From Callipepla californica brunnescens (Eukaryota; Chordata; Aves; Galliformes; Odontophoridae): 64,000 bases of DNA. Below the pieces are notes generated by a model. The model was not told the origin of the DNA, searched no databases, and saw only the letters and a program-made list of their open reading frames with translations. The stretch covers positions 2,378,485 to 2,442,484 of the forward strand of contig JALIRH010000031.1 of NCBI GenBank assembly GCA_023055505.1, in the 5' to 3' direction. A program made the position numbers and the translations under genes. Below are positions 24,362 to 36,500 of this stretch, one piece after another. Position 1 is the first letter of the stretch; each line of letters begins with the position of its first letter.

Positions 24362-24917
24362 TAGGTTGCTCTGAAAGTAATGCCTCCTGCTTATTTCAGT
24401 GCAAACAACAGGAGATACATATAGTACAGTAACACTAGTTGATGGAATAAATTCTCAGCTACATAACACTGGCTTTCAACTCAACCACCACTGTTTGCTG
24501 TCCATTTTCACCAGCAAAGAACAGAAACCTGCACGCCACAGTCGTAAAAGTCTTCATCAGTGAAGATATCCCATTGTCACTGTCACAACTACTGAAACTC
24601 ACCATCCACCACCTCACTGTGCACGCATCCACTGTTTGGTCTCCATAAACATTTACCAAGTGTTGATGAATGCCAGTGGGTGTCATTTTTTCTGCATGAA
24701 GGAATTCAGTGACACACCTTTGCTCCATTGCACTTCCATGTTAGACGCCATTTTGTCAGGCTGCCCCTCTGCTGCCGTCTGTCACACAGCAACAGTATAT
24801 AATGTTATATTGTTTGGAAGGTTCAACCCCTACTGCCATTCCACTAGCATTCACCTCTGATGTCTCAAGCTGATGTAATAAAACAGTAGACATTACTTTT
24901 GGAGTAGCTCTCATGTT
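24362..24917 (-). mobile_element. mariner (Galluhop-type) internally deleted copy B
   Basis: The ends ttgctctgaaagtaatgcct and, reversed, gagctactccaaaagtaatg are the same inverted repeats as in copy A. A short minus-strand frame at 24459-24728 still reads like a mariner N-terminal helix-turn-helix: a TEFLHAEKMTPTGIHQHL core followed by TVRWW. It then runs directly into C-terminal sequence, so the whole DDD catalytic region is missing. The copy is inactive and faces copy C across 766 bp in the opposite orientation. Confidence 0.9.
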
Positions 24918-25683
24918 ACTTCATTTTGATTCTTCCAGTGAAAAATTTATTGTTGCAGCAGAATAAATAAGTGCAGTAGCATTCTTATCTAAAAGAATGT
25001 ATTGCAGAGCTACTTTATTTTGATGGCTCTGTTATTCATTTTTGACATTGACTGTTTAAAAATTCAGCTGTACTTTTCCAGTTCAAGGCAAATGCCCAGG
25101 CAAGTTGAGTAGCAGAAACACAAAATGCAGAAGTCAAGAAGTCACCAGTTAATTCAGTGAGGTTGTGCATTTTTCTCCGCATTTAAACAGGAGAGGGAGT
25201 TTAAAGGGTGAAGTCCTAGTACATTCCTAGCATGTGAAATTATACAACTTGATTTATTTATATGGAAAATGTTATGTTTCTTTTATAATAGCTGTGTGGT
25301 TTAATTTATCTGCCTCTGTTGAGATTTGTTTGTTGTTCATATGCTGGTGAAGGATTCTTCTTTTTTCTGGGTCAACTTTTCTGTCTTCCAGACAAGGTGG
25401 TCTTAAGAAACTGGGCAAGCAGCGCTGTTGATTATTGTATAGCTTTCTTATTGGTTTGATGGTGGTTAGAGTTTCATTGTATCTGAATTTCCATCTTGGA
25501 GGCTTGAAAAATGTTTCCAGAAGACAGGAGGAGGGGTAAGCATTAGGTCAAGTCCAGCTTGAGCTGGGTGTCACTGCTCTGAAATGGGAACTGTCTGCAG
25601 ACTTATCTGTTCACTTTGAAGCAGTTGACTTTGCCGCCAGCTTGAAAGTAGAAAGGAATGTGAGAGGAGCGCAAATACAAAAT

Positions 25684-26249
25684 GTGGGCTGCTCCAAAAA
25701 TAATGCCTCCTACTTTATTTTGTTGTCCCACAATATCAGACAAGGATGTTGTTTGGCTAGCAGTAGAGGTTGAACTTTCCTGACAATATTCCATTACATG
25801 TTGTTGCTGTGGAATAGATGTCAGTGGAGGGGCAGTCTGACAAAGTGATGGCTGACATGGAAGTGCGTATGAAATAGGGGTGTATCGTTTAATTCCTTCT
25901 TGGGGAAAAAATGGCACCTGTTGCCATTCATCAAAACTCATTGTGTTAATGAAGACCAAGTGGTGGATGTGAGCACAGTGAGGTGGTGGGTGATGTGTTT
26001 TTGCTGTGGCAGCAGTGACAGTTGTTCTCCTTTACTGGTGCAGATTTTTATGAACATGGCATGCAGGTTTTTGTTCATGGATGGTGAAAATGCACAGCTT
26101 ATGGTGATGACTGTGTTGAAAAATATTTTGAAAACTTGTGTTTTATGACTGAGGATTTGCTTTATCATACTGTATCATTGTGCTCTTTGTATTTGTCACA
26201 GATTTCATATCTATAAATAGGAGGCATTACTTTTGAAGTGCCCTCCTTA
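25684..26249 (+). mobile_element. mariner (Galluhop-type) internally deleted copy C
   Basis: The ends are ggctgctccaaaaataatgc at the left and, reversed, gggcacttcaaaagtaatgc at the right. Transposase sense is plus: HTH-derived sequence near 25860-25990 (ending STVRWWV) is fused to the C-terminal segment near 26035-26100. Read in the correct frame, that segment gives ADFYEHGMQVFVHGW followed by a stop. The catalytic core is deleted at about the same place as in copies A and B. Confidence 0.9.
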
Positions 26250-27646
26250 GGTTAATCCTACCTCAAGCAAATTAAAGAGCTGGAGCATAGCGAGGCTTTT
26301 TGGGGTAGCCTGAGTGAAGTCTGAGATGATGCCGTGAGTTCATACCAATATCTTACATCTTATGCTGCTTGAAATTTTTCTTGTTTGTAAGGTTTGTGAT
26401 CGTTGAAAATGCCCTTTATTTTTACCAATCCAGTAGATTCATGTAGTGTGCAGATTATCTCTAATACAGAAACTCTGTATTATTTTCATCCTTTATACTT
26501 GACCTCAGAGTAGTATTATCTTGCTTCTGCAGCTCAAGTTAAGACCATAGTGTTCAGCACTGCTTGTGGTTTCTGCTTGCTTTTCACTGGTATTCAAGAG
26601 GTTGTCTCCTTCCAGGATAGTGAAGGGTATCAGTCCTGTGTAGAGACTAGATAACAGCTTAAATATTTGGACAGAGACCTCTTCTTACAAGCTGGAAGTT
26701 TAGCTTCTAGGTTGAGTTAGGTCCTGAGAGCCTTTGCTTCTCTCTCCAAAATATTTAATGTATTGCATTGTCAGCGCCAAATAGTTCAGAATTGAAACAG
26801 AGCCAGTTGTCTACCTCACTGTGGTGTAGCATATGGGAGCAAACCTTGCCATTATTTCTTCTATGTCACATATAATAAATAAAATTCCCTTTTCTGGTAA
26901 TAAAAAAAATGAATTAGAGTTTAGATTTCTGAGATAAAAGCCCCCATCTCAGTCTGCAGGCCAGATGAGAGAGCAGCTTTGTGACAGTTTCTCTTCCAGC
27001 CTCACCTTGGTGAAGATTTGTCAGTGCTGTCTCTGCAGTGGGACTTTGGGCAGGAGAGAAGAAGATTAAGAAAATGTGGTTGCTGTAGTGCAGTATTTTG
27101 CAGGAGAAAACAACTACAATGAAAAACAGTGTACAATTTTACTGCTTGGAGCAAAAGTTCAGGTTCCAGGTCTTGGGTGTACATGCCCTTTCAAGACCAG
27201 AGTGCTTTAGTTTGGGTAGGTCTATGAATTACTTTGCAGGGCTCACTGAACATTGAGATTAGAGCCCTGGTTATGAAATATATGATACTTCCTAACTGTG
27301 CAGGGACAAAAGAAGGAAAAGAAGCAGCAGTTTCCCACAGTAGCAATGAACCTGTATTAACCTGTGAATAAAAATGAGCCAAGAGGAACCAGAATTTAGA
27401 GTTGTGGCCACACCCCTTTCCACATATAAATGCACCAAAGGAGCTAGAACAGTGTTGTAATGTGTGTCAATATTTTGTTCAGTTAAAATGCTTTTTGGTT
27501 ATCTGTTGGCTTCACTGGCATGCGATGCAAGGAAAAAAGCAGAGATAATATCAACGTATTGTTTCAACCTTCTCAGACTGAAAAATGCTCATTTTTTCTC
27601 TGAAACGTTCTTTCCTCTGTACTTTGTATTGTGACAGTTAAGACAC

Positions 27647-27691
27647 TAAAAAACAAACAAACAAACAAACAAAAAAATGAAAAAACAAAAA
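27647..27691. repeat. (AAAC)n microsatellite
   Basis: Five or more AAAC units are followed by an A-rich extension with scattered C and one TG. It is a simple-sequence tract in intron 1. Confidence 0.9.
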
Positions 27692-28821
27692 CCCAGTTCT
27701 TTATTTTGATAAATAAGAAATTGTTGGGAATCTTGTTTTGTTGGTATATCTTGTGCTCCTTTCCATTAGTGTGAAGAACGTGTCTGCCCATATTCTGCTG
27801 CATGGAAGCTTCAGTTGTAGTTTCAGAGCTTAATCATATCTGTCAGTTTGGTGGTCATAAATAGATATGTAAGATATATTTAACTGACAACTTTAGCGTA
27901 TCTATTTCCTTAAAGAGTTTATGAGGACACTCACGTGTGAATGTAGATGAATTCAGTTAGCAATTATGTCCTGAATTTTCTTAATACTGCCTTGGAATTT
28001 GAAATTGCAGATGGGAGAAATGCAATCCAAGGAAAAGCCTAGAAAACTTGGACCTTGTTTCAGGATAACCATTTTCTCAGCTTAAGAAAAGAAAACATGG
28101 TGTACTAAATGTTAAAGTAATGTGTTTATGTGGATGCTTTGGCTTGCTAGGATTCCACAGTGATATTGTAGGATAGTTATTTCCATAAATTATTTTATCC
28201 TTGAATAAATGTATCATAGTACTATTAAAATTTATGTAGATATCCACTTAAAATTTTCAGTGTTAAAGCTTACTTATAAAGAGAGTAAGTCTCCCCTGCC
28301 CCATCACCCATTCTCCTTGCTTTTCACCTGGCAATTCCTTAGGAATGTTCCTCAGTCTCATTTTAAAGAGATCACATCTCCCAGCTCAGAAAGGAGATTA
28401 CAAAGATTTCCCAAGAATATAACAGCTAAATTGCCATCAGTCTCTAAGGTGGTTAGCTGTGCAGTCTGGTCTTTCTGTTTTTACATTGCTTTTCCTCTGA
28501 GAGTGGCTGTAAGACCTGGTAGTTAAATTATAAAAAAAAAAAAACCAGTTTAACAAGAACATCCATAATGATAAGTTTTATTGTGCTATATTTCCATAGT
28601 TAAACTATTCTCCAAGTAGTCCAAGGATTTGGAAGGTCTAAGTAAATTCCCATTAATGGGAAAGAGGGCAGTAAAATTTTTAATAACACTGGTGTTACCT
28701 TACTGTGAGAGGCACTGGCAGTTAGCGAGTATGAATTAAATTCCATTTAAAACATAAGAGATCTCTTTATTTCATTGACAGTTGTAAACTAAAGCTGTAG
28801 CTCTCACTACTATATTGATTT

Positions 28822-28861
28822 TCTTCTTATTATTACTATTATTAATAATAATTATTATTAT
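28822..28861. repeat. (ATT)n-type microsatellite
   Basis: An interrupted ATT/AAT triplet repeat changes phase half way, giving a partial inverted repeat (attattaataataattatta). Confidence 0.85.
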
Positions 28862-29127
28862 CTGAGAATTGGTCATGCTTGGGACACACTGCATTATAAT
28901 TTTGAAGCTTAATTCTGTGGGCCTTCTTCTGTCTCTTGAGTATAAGAACTCTGAGTGAGTGCAGCCACGGAGCATTAGAAAGCTGCAGAGCTTTCTCTTC
29001 TTGTAAGGTGGAGCCCGTATATTCTTTCAGTCTCTTCTGAGTGGCTAGTGTGTCTTAAGTTGTAGGAGTGCAATTAGTCCACACCATTATTCTGCTGTGG
29101 TGGATGTCCTTGAGCTAGTTTATCCTT

Positions 29128-29152
29128 AAAAAACAAAACAAAACAAAAAACA
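29128..29152. repeat. (AAAAC)n simple repeat
   Basis: A short A-rich tract is built of AAAAC units. Confidence 0.8.
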
Positions 29153-29827
29153 ACTCTTCAAGCTTGTGCGAGACAAAACACAGAGAATGGGTGATGTTGA
29201 GATGTGTGTAGCACAAAAGCAGAAGAGAGCTTATTTATTTTCTCAAAAATACAAGAAGTTTCTGTTTATGCAGTTTCATGCAGTCATAAAAGCAGTCACC
29301 AGCTTGAGATATATCTCTTCAGTAGTGTGTGTTCTTGTACACAGATACTAATGTGTGCACATAGTAGTTATTCATGGTGGTGACAGCAAATCCTTAAAAG
29401 GTATGTACCCTTTACAGAAGTACTCTGGTACAGTGAATATGCACTTCACTGTTTGTGGAGGACTTGCAGAGCTAGAGTAGCATCACTTCCCAGTAGCTAG
29501 TACCTCTGCCTTGTGTTAGGCGGCTTGTGAATCCTGGTAACATCCAAGTACTGGCTGATGAGACCCCTTTTGACCTGTGAGAGAGTACTGTCACCCATAT
29601 TGGTACATAACTCTGGCACCCAATTTCAGTGGTTGATACAAATAATAATAATTCAAATATGTGCAACAGTGGCCTGATGATAAATGTTATTTAGCGCCCT
29701 TCAGGCTGTTAAACTTAGAATAAACTCTTCTTAATATACAACACAGCTGCATACAGTACTGTCCATAATTTTCTTTAGGGTTAAAATCAGCATGTAAGCT
29801 GCTTTTTGATTTGACTGAGGCCGTGTG

Positions 29828-31265
29828 ATAGAATCACAGAATAACAGAATCATAGGATGGTTTTGATTGAAGGGACTTTAAGTATTGTCTAGTTCCAGGC
29901 TCCCTGCCATGGGCAGAGACTCCTTCAGCTAGACCAAGTTGCTCAAAGCCTCGTCCATCTGGTTTCGTGCACTTCCAGTGTTGGAGCCTCCTTTAGGTAC
30001 TGCAATTCTGCTGAGCTCTCCCTACCAGGCTAAAGAAACCCAACTCTTTCATCCAGTGTTTCTAGAAGAGGTGCTTCAGCCCTCTAATCATTCTAGTGAC
30101 TTCTGCACTCACTTCAACAGCTCTATGTCTTTTGTTATGCTGGGGGCCCCAAACCTGGATGCAGGATTCCAGCTGGGGTCCCATGAGGGTGGAGGGATGT
30201 GCTGGTCACAGTCCTTTTGATGCAGCCCTAAATATCGTCAGCTTTCTGGGCTGCAAGCACACATTGCTGGATCATGTGAAGCTTCTTGTCAGCCATCACC
30301 ACTAAGTCCGTCCCTTAATCCACTCATTGCCTAGTCTGTATTTGTGTAGGACCTTTTGCTTGTCCTCACTGAACTTCATGAGGTTCCCACGTGCTTGTCA
30401 GGGTTCCTGTGAATGACATCCTTTCCCTCCAGCATGTCAACTGCACTACTCAGCTTTGGTGTCCATGACAAGTTTTTGGGGATTGTACTTGAAATTACTG
30501 TCCATGTTGGCAAGAAATGTTACAGAGTTCTTGTTTCGATATTGACCCCTGAGAAATGCCACTTGTCTCTGATCTCCACTTAGATGTCAGGCTGTTTGCC
30601 ATAACTTTCTGAGTGCAACCTTCAGCCTATTTCTTATCAACTAAGCAGTCAATCTGTCAAGCCTTTTTCTCCTCCATTTAGAGACAAGGATGACATACAG
30701 GCTGTGTGCAGTTAGCTGACCTCAGTTGCTCTTTCCACCAACACTGTAACTCCACATTTGCGAGGCACAATTTGCCCTTAGTGGAGGCAAATTGTCTGTC
30801 ATCAATCACCTCTTTTTTTGCCACGTGCTTTAGCATTGTTACCAGGGGGATCTGCTCCATGACTGTGCTGCCTTTAGAGGTGAGGCTAATGGGATTGTAG
30901 TTCCCTGGCGCTTCCTTTTTTTTCCCCCCTTATAAAAACTGTGGTTATGTTTCCCCTTTTCCAATCAGTGAAGGCTTCACTGTACTGCTACAACTTCTCA
31001 AAAGTAATCGATGGTGGCTTAGCAGCTTCATTCGCCAGTTCATTCAGAACACTCGAGTATATCTTATTAGTTCACACAGACTTGCACACATTCAGCTTCT
31101 TTAGATGGTCTTGAGACTGATTGTCTTCTACAGTGAGTGGTTCTTCATTCTCCCAATTGTTGCTTTTGCCCTCTGCAACTTGGGCTGTATGTCTCCTTTT
31201 GTCACCAGAGGAGTATGCTGGTCTGTGTACAAAGACTTCTATCTGCTCTGGCACTTGCTCTTGCA
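29828..31265 (-). mobile_element. CR1 LINE relic with decayed reverse-transcriptase region
   Basis: The 3' terminus (reverse of the ATTCTATGATT repeat) is at the left, so the element is on the minus strand. Read from right to left, fragments follow the order of CR1 ORF2. They are a DHLKKLNVCKSV block at 31072-31120, PLVTMLKHVAKKEVIDD with STKGK at 30770-30850 (start of the palm), LSSAVDMLEGKDVIHRNPDK near 30400-30470, and a C-terminal ESCIQVWGPQH near 30140-30175. The position of the catalytic FADD motif is no longer FADD (reads as LSWT), and stops and frameshifts interrupt every block. At about 1.4 kb it is the longest CR1 piece here, and it is dead. Confidence 0.85.
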
Positions 31266-31689
31266 GTAGACTTTAGACCACAGTGGACCATGTGTGTGTG
31301 ATCTCAGCAGTCTTAGGATCCTTCAGCTTTTTGAAGTGTCCATGCGAATGCTTTTCCATGTATGTTTAAAGAAGCTTTCTTCACGTTTGTGCCTGTGCAG
31401 ACGTGAGACCAGGCTTTTCCATGGGACAGATTCATACCACTTAAGCTTGAATTGCCTTTGAGACAGAAGACAGCATGGAGTTTAGTATTCCAGTGCTAGT
31501 ATATTTAATTTAGGCTTAGTCAAATCAATTCATATTTAATTTATTTTTAACTGAACTTTTTGAAACTGGGCTTAAACTAAACACAAGAGATTCTTCCTGA
31601 AGGGTGATACAGTTCTGTCAGCTGAACAGCACTGAGTATGACCCTGGTGCAATTTTCCCCATTAGATAGACTCTTTGAACTGTGGATCC

Positions 31690-31707
31690 TTTTTTTTTTT
31701 TTTTTTT
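31690..31707. repeat. poly(T) run
   Basis: This is an uninterrupted T homopolymer of about 18 bases in intron 1. Confidence 0.9.
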
Positions 31708-32186
31708 GTAAAAAGATTCTTCTTTCATTCCCTGTTCCACTTACATCTTCAAGATAAAATATACAAGTGCTTTGAGAGAACAAAAATAAAAAATAAAAAA
31801 ACCTGTCAGTATTTCTTAGTTTTACTTTGATTTTCTCAAGATTTTTTTTTCTAATACTCTAAAAGCATTCAGTAGCTTGTATCCAATTCTCCTTGAACCT
31901 CTGAAGTTAAACAGCCAAATTTCCTACATGTGTATTCTTATAGATAAAAATTTAAACTATGGAATCTTAGTTGCTCCATTTTTTGAGGGTTTCAGACAAA
32001 TTCATTGTAAAACCAAGACAGTTTGCCAAAGTTGCTTCACCTTTTAACTTGAAGTAACGGTAAGCTCAGTCATCTTTTTTGTTCACCATTAAAGAAACTT
32101 TGACTACATTATTACTCATCTTACAAGATTTACAGTTCAACAGAATGTGAAATTTCACAACTTGATGAGATGCTCTCCCTAAATGT

Positions 32187-32708
32187 GAGGGTTACTCTTG
32201 AAGTAATGCCTCCTTTTTTATTATGTTAGCCCACAATATCAGAAGTGGACGTTGGTGGTATGGCAGTAGAAATTGAACCTTTCCACCAATATTCGATTAC
32301 ATTTTGTTGCCATGATAACGTCTGACATGGAGGCATGCATGGAGCTTAAATGTGTCCATGCACAAAAAATGGCTCCCACTGACAGTCACAGATGCTTGCT
32401 GAACATTTGTGAAGACCAAGTGGTGGATGTGAGCACAGTGAAAGTTGGTCTGGATGGACAACATTTTCGTAGGAATATTGCTATCATAATAGCTATGAAA
32501 CAGTGAGTCACCTCCACCAGTGCAGGTATTTATGAGTGCACCATATATTCTCCTGTTCATGGTTGGTGAAAATACATAGCTAGAGGTGGTGACTGTGTTG
32601 AAAACTAGTGTGTTCTGTCTGAGAATTTGTTCTTGTGCTGTTGTTCCCTTTGTATCTGTTATAGTTTCCATTGACATAAATAGGAGGCATTACTTTCAGA
32701 GTGACCTA
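32187..32708 (+). mobile_element. mariner (Galluhop-type) internally deleted copy D
   Basis: The left end reads ggttactcttgaagtaatgc and the right end, reversed, ggtcactctgaaagtaatgc, giving clear inverted repeats. Transposase sense is plus, with an HTH remnant (KMAPTDSHRCLLNI near 32367-32410, then a VDVSTVK remnant). The junction to the C-terminal segment resembles copies A-C but carries about 50 bp not seen in them (near 32445-32500). It is inactive. Confidence 0.88.
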
Positions 32709-33465
32709 TATGCTGAATGTTTGTTTATAGGTCTGTGAAACTAAAGTTTCATGTTATGGATTTTTTTAAGTTGGTGAGTCTGGAGGGGAAATTTCTTTGT
32801 CAAACTGTGCAATCTGTCTCCATTTAATATCTATATTGTTACTGTGTGATGGTAGGATGAATAAGAAATACTGTACTCTTGCAAAGTTTGCAACTTTGCC
32901 TAATTTGATTCTGTACTTCAAACTAGTCTCTATCCTACATGATTAACATTCCTACTTCTTCTTTGACCATCTTTGGCCAAGAGAGAAGATTGTGCTTATT
33001 GTATGGTCTGATGCTATGAACATGCTTTTTATAAGCTAATTATATAAATAACCAAATCTAGCGTGTTTTACAGTGCGGCTACTTAGGCAAACTAGATGGA
33101 ATGCCTAAGTATGTCTAATGACTGTGTAGTCATTTGATGATTTTTATACTTGCCATTTGAAGACAGTTTTGGTACAGATTGATACAGAATTACTTGAAGT
33201 ACTGCATATAAATTAAACATTAAGAGGGTAGATACAGACAGACTAAGCAGCTCAATTATAATCTTTGGTTATGCAGTTAATGCCTCAAGGACACTCCATC
33301 CATTTCATATCATATGTCCTTCTTTTGAAAGATGATCACTGGGTTCAAGTAACATTTCAGCACAGCAGGAAATTGCATAATTTATAGACCTTTAAAAATG
33401 AAAAACAGAAAACTGCTTTCCATAAATTAAATCTCCCTCTCTTTTTTTCATCTCTCCCCTTACAG

Positions 33466-33570
33466 ATTGGAACACTGAAGGATTACTACCACTTCTACCA
33501 TAGTAAAACAATTAAAAGGTCAGTTCTCTCAAGTAGAGGTACCCACAGCTTCATTTCAATGGAACCAAAG
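33466..33570 (+). CDS. PCSK5: PCSK5 coding exon 2: middle of the prodomain
   Basis: This exon encodes residues 67-101 of PCSK5, starting IGTLKDYYHFYH and ending SFISMEPK. The prodomain acts as an intramolecular chaperone and tight inhibitor of the convertase. Residues 80-84 are KTIKR followed by S85: the internal site cut, in the family, after a first cut at the prodomain end, which releases the inhibitor. Mammalian sequences as I remember them have R rather than K at position 80. The exon is bounded by ...ccccttacag and AAG/gtaaga. It is 105 nt, phase 0 at both ends, so skipping it would keep the frame but remove the internal cleavage site. Confidence 0.95.
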
Positions 33571-36500
33571 GTAAGAAAATCCACCTATGTGTTGGAGGCA
33601 AAAGCCTTTGCATATTTTATATGAAATATCATACCACGAGATGTTTACCTGAATGGTATATACCGTTACAAGAATTGACACATTATCTGTTTGCTAAGGT
33701 TCTGCTTCCAATTAAAATGTAGTGAAGACAATGCCATGCTATCAAGAAAGTGCTACTCTTGGATAATAATGTCCAATATATTCATGGAGCAGTATAGGAA
33801 TTTTCTTGATGTACTAATCACCATGCTTCGCTTTTCTGCAGAAGCACATGTGTAACTCTGTAAACCAGTTCTTGAAGTGAAGATGAGCAGTATAGAATGG
33901 ATTCAGTGTTTGAAAGAAAGTTTCTCATTTTTTTTTCTGCTCTTCTTCTGCAGTGTGTGAGGGATTAAAATTAGGAAAGTCTTCTCTGTGGTCTTTTTAG
34001 TTAGTTCTTACTGAACATAATTTTAAGATCTGCATGATTTAAAAATAATTGAAGTAGAGGTCTGTTTGACTGCGGTATGTATCTGTTCCTGAGAGTGCCA
34101 AGACTGACTCATCTTTCAGACAGACTGCACTTACAAGAGGTGATGCTGCAAGAGGAAGGGAAAGTGTTTGCATCTTCATCAGCCCATGCTGTTTCCCATG
34201 CACACAGAGGTTCAGCAGTTTACATACATACAAGTTCACATTCACATACCACCATAACATTTTGCTGTTACAGCTTTCTGTGCCAACGGCAGCTGGCTCA
34301 TACATACTATGGCCAAAACTGAGAGGAGTTCTAAGGCCTGGCACAGCAGAAAAATAGGGCAAGAATTTATTTTCTAGTGTCTTCCATGCTTTAACATTTA
34401 GGTCTTGTCCCATATTCTGTATTCTATGCTGCCACATGTACATGGTCTTTCTGCCTGATTTCTTAATTGTTGTTAAATATCACTGCAATACTGAGAAGCT
34501 GTAGTGAGGCCTGTTCAGGGAAGTTGGCCCTGTTAATGATTCTATAACCAAGAAGAAGCTGACAGTCAAATACCATGATCTGGTAACGTGTTTGATATTC
34601 ACTTTTTCGTTGCTTCACTGAATTTGTGCTTGAAAATTATTGTGCAGCCATAGACATGTTAAAATATGGACTAATGCCAGTTTGTGTGTATAACATTTCA
34701 GGATTATTGAAGTAGACAGGAAATTCAATTATGTCGTACAAGCTGGACCTTTTAAAAACAAAAGGTTTAATCTTAAAAAAGGCATTGAGAATGTTAAGGA
34801 CTGGTATTATATGCTGTTAGATTTACAATTGCTACTGTATCTTATGCCAATATTTGCGTCAGATTAGATGGCATGTGTAGTTGTGAATAAGGAAACACTG
34901 AGGTTTGTGTACTTTCCGAATCATTTAATGATAGTTTACTTAATGTTTAAAATCCTCCCTGTGTAATATGTATACGCAATTGCTTGCTCTGTGCTTGCCT
35001 TAGATATGAATCGCTAATTTGCTGCTTTATGAAATTTCAAATGATGGAATTTTTATTGAGGGGAAATTCCTTGCTTAAGTTACTTATAGTAGTGGAAGTA
35101 TTTTGATATCTGGCATTTCTAAACTACTTGCGTGGATTATTCTTTATTTCACTGTCTGGCCATAATGGGGAAGATAAACAGATGGATAGGATATACTGGT
35201 AATTTATATAGGTAATGTAAAATGCTGCTGTTACAGATTTCATTTAATGAACTGCTTTGACAATCTTTGGCTTGATCTTTCTTCTAGAAAAGAATCTTGA
35301 CACTATTATAAACTTTATGAATAAAGTCCAAAAGGGAACATAAACTAAAGGTGTGTATATTACACATTTTGTTAATTGTCTCAGCATTAAATGAACATTA
35401 CTTTGCAGTTAGATGGAAAGATAAAAGATGTGCAGTGTAATGTGGTTATGACTACTCTCATCATCTTTGCCTAGAAATACTGTAGGTTGTCACTTAGAGA
35501 TGAAATGGATCAGATAATTTTAAGAAGAGATGTACTAGTGAGGCTTTAATGTTCAAAATATAGATTGTCATGTAGTAAATTTGAAACATGGTTATCTCCA
35601 CAGCATGTTTTCTGTTCCTTGTATTAATTGCATGGTGCTTTCTACATGTTACAAGAGAAAAGAGTAGTCAGTATCAGAACAAGCTAAGCACTCAATGAAA
35701 TCTCCTACAGAGGCTTCTGGTCTCTCCAGCTGATGTGACATCTGTGTCTGGCCTTTGGCAGGGGTCACTGAAAACACCATACACTGAATTGAGAGCCTTC
35801 TTTAGCTCCATAGAATTTGCTCAGTGAAGTTATTTTGGTTATTTGCAAAACAAAGGGAGCAGGACTGAAATGGAATGGAGATGATGGAGTCGGTGCATAA
35901 CTGAAAAGTATCATGAAGCTCTAATTCAGCTATAGGATAGACGAGTTTATTGCTGATAGGCTCTCTACTGAAATGAAAATAATAGAGCATTTCCAAGAGA
36001 ATGGATAAAAAAATGTGGTGCACCTCTGGTGAAGTGGTGAAGTGACGATACATTAAATGAAATGGAGGTATGCAAAGTAGGATTGCAACCTTGCTCTGGA
36101 AGCCAAGCTTTACATGAATACAAAGCACAAAGAAACTCCACTGGAGCTTTTATATCACTGATGAAATTACAGTTCTGATGAAATATAATAGTTGAAGCAC
36201 CTTGCACATAAGTACAATATGTGGAAGTTAAATGGACAGTATATGTGTGAAGGCTGTCTTTTCATACAAGAAACTACTATGTGAGATGAAGAGTTTGTAG
36301 TGAAGGGCTGTGGTGATGAAATTTGTTACTTGTATGGAGGAAAATATCCCACAGAATCAAGTAGTATAAATAGCAAATAATAATCTTCGAAGAATAAAAT
36401 GTTTTAGTGAATGAATTACAGTTTCAAGATTGATAAAAAGTTCAGATCTGTTTACATGCAAACTCAAGTTTGTCCCGTTTTATTTATCAGGTTCCCACAG

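Larger units (their letters stand above)
6976..33465 (+). other. PCSK5: PCSK5 intron 1 (26,490 bp)
   Basis: This is a GT-AG intron, phase 0. The donor is CAG/gtaacc and the acceptor is a strong pyrimidine tract ending ccccttacag. Its first 0.8 kb belongs to the CpG island. The rest holds four mariner remnants, three CR1 relics and several microsatellites, listed separately. Stretches 7904-9313, 9826-14554, 15701-17217, 18601-24361, 26250-29827, 31266-32186 and 32709-33465 show nothing I recognise beyond short low-complexity runs and the X-box-like site. Open frames in them are short and lack family similarity. No nested gene was found. Confidence 0.9.

Noticed and set aside
24459..24728. Mariner HTH frame as a domesticated host gene
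   Set aside because: It lies within an internally deleted copy bounded by inverted repeats, has no catalytic core and no sign of splicing or of a start context beyond chance.
35740..36240. Overlapping minus-strand frames of 80-108 codons, possible retropseudogene
   Set aside because: I recognise no protein family and there is no poly(A) tail or target duplication.
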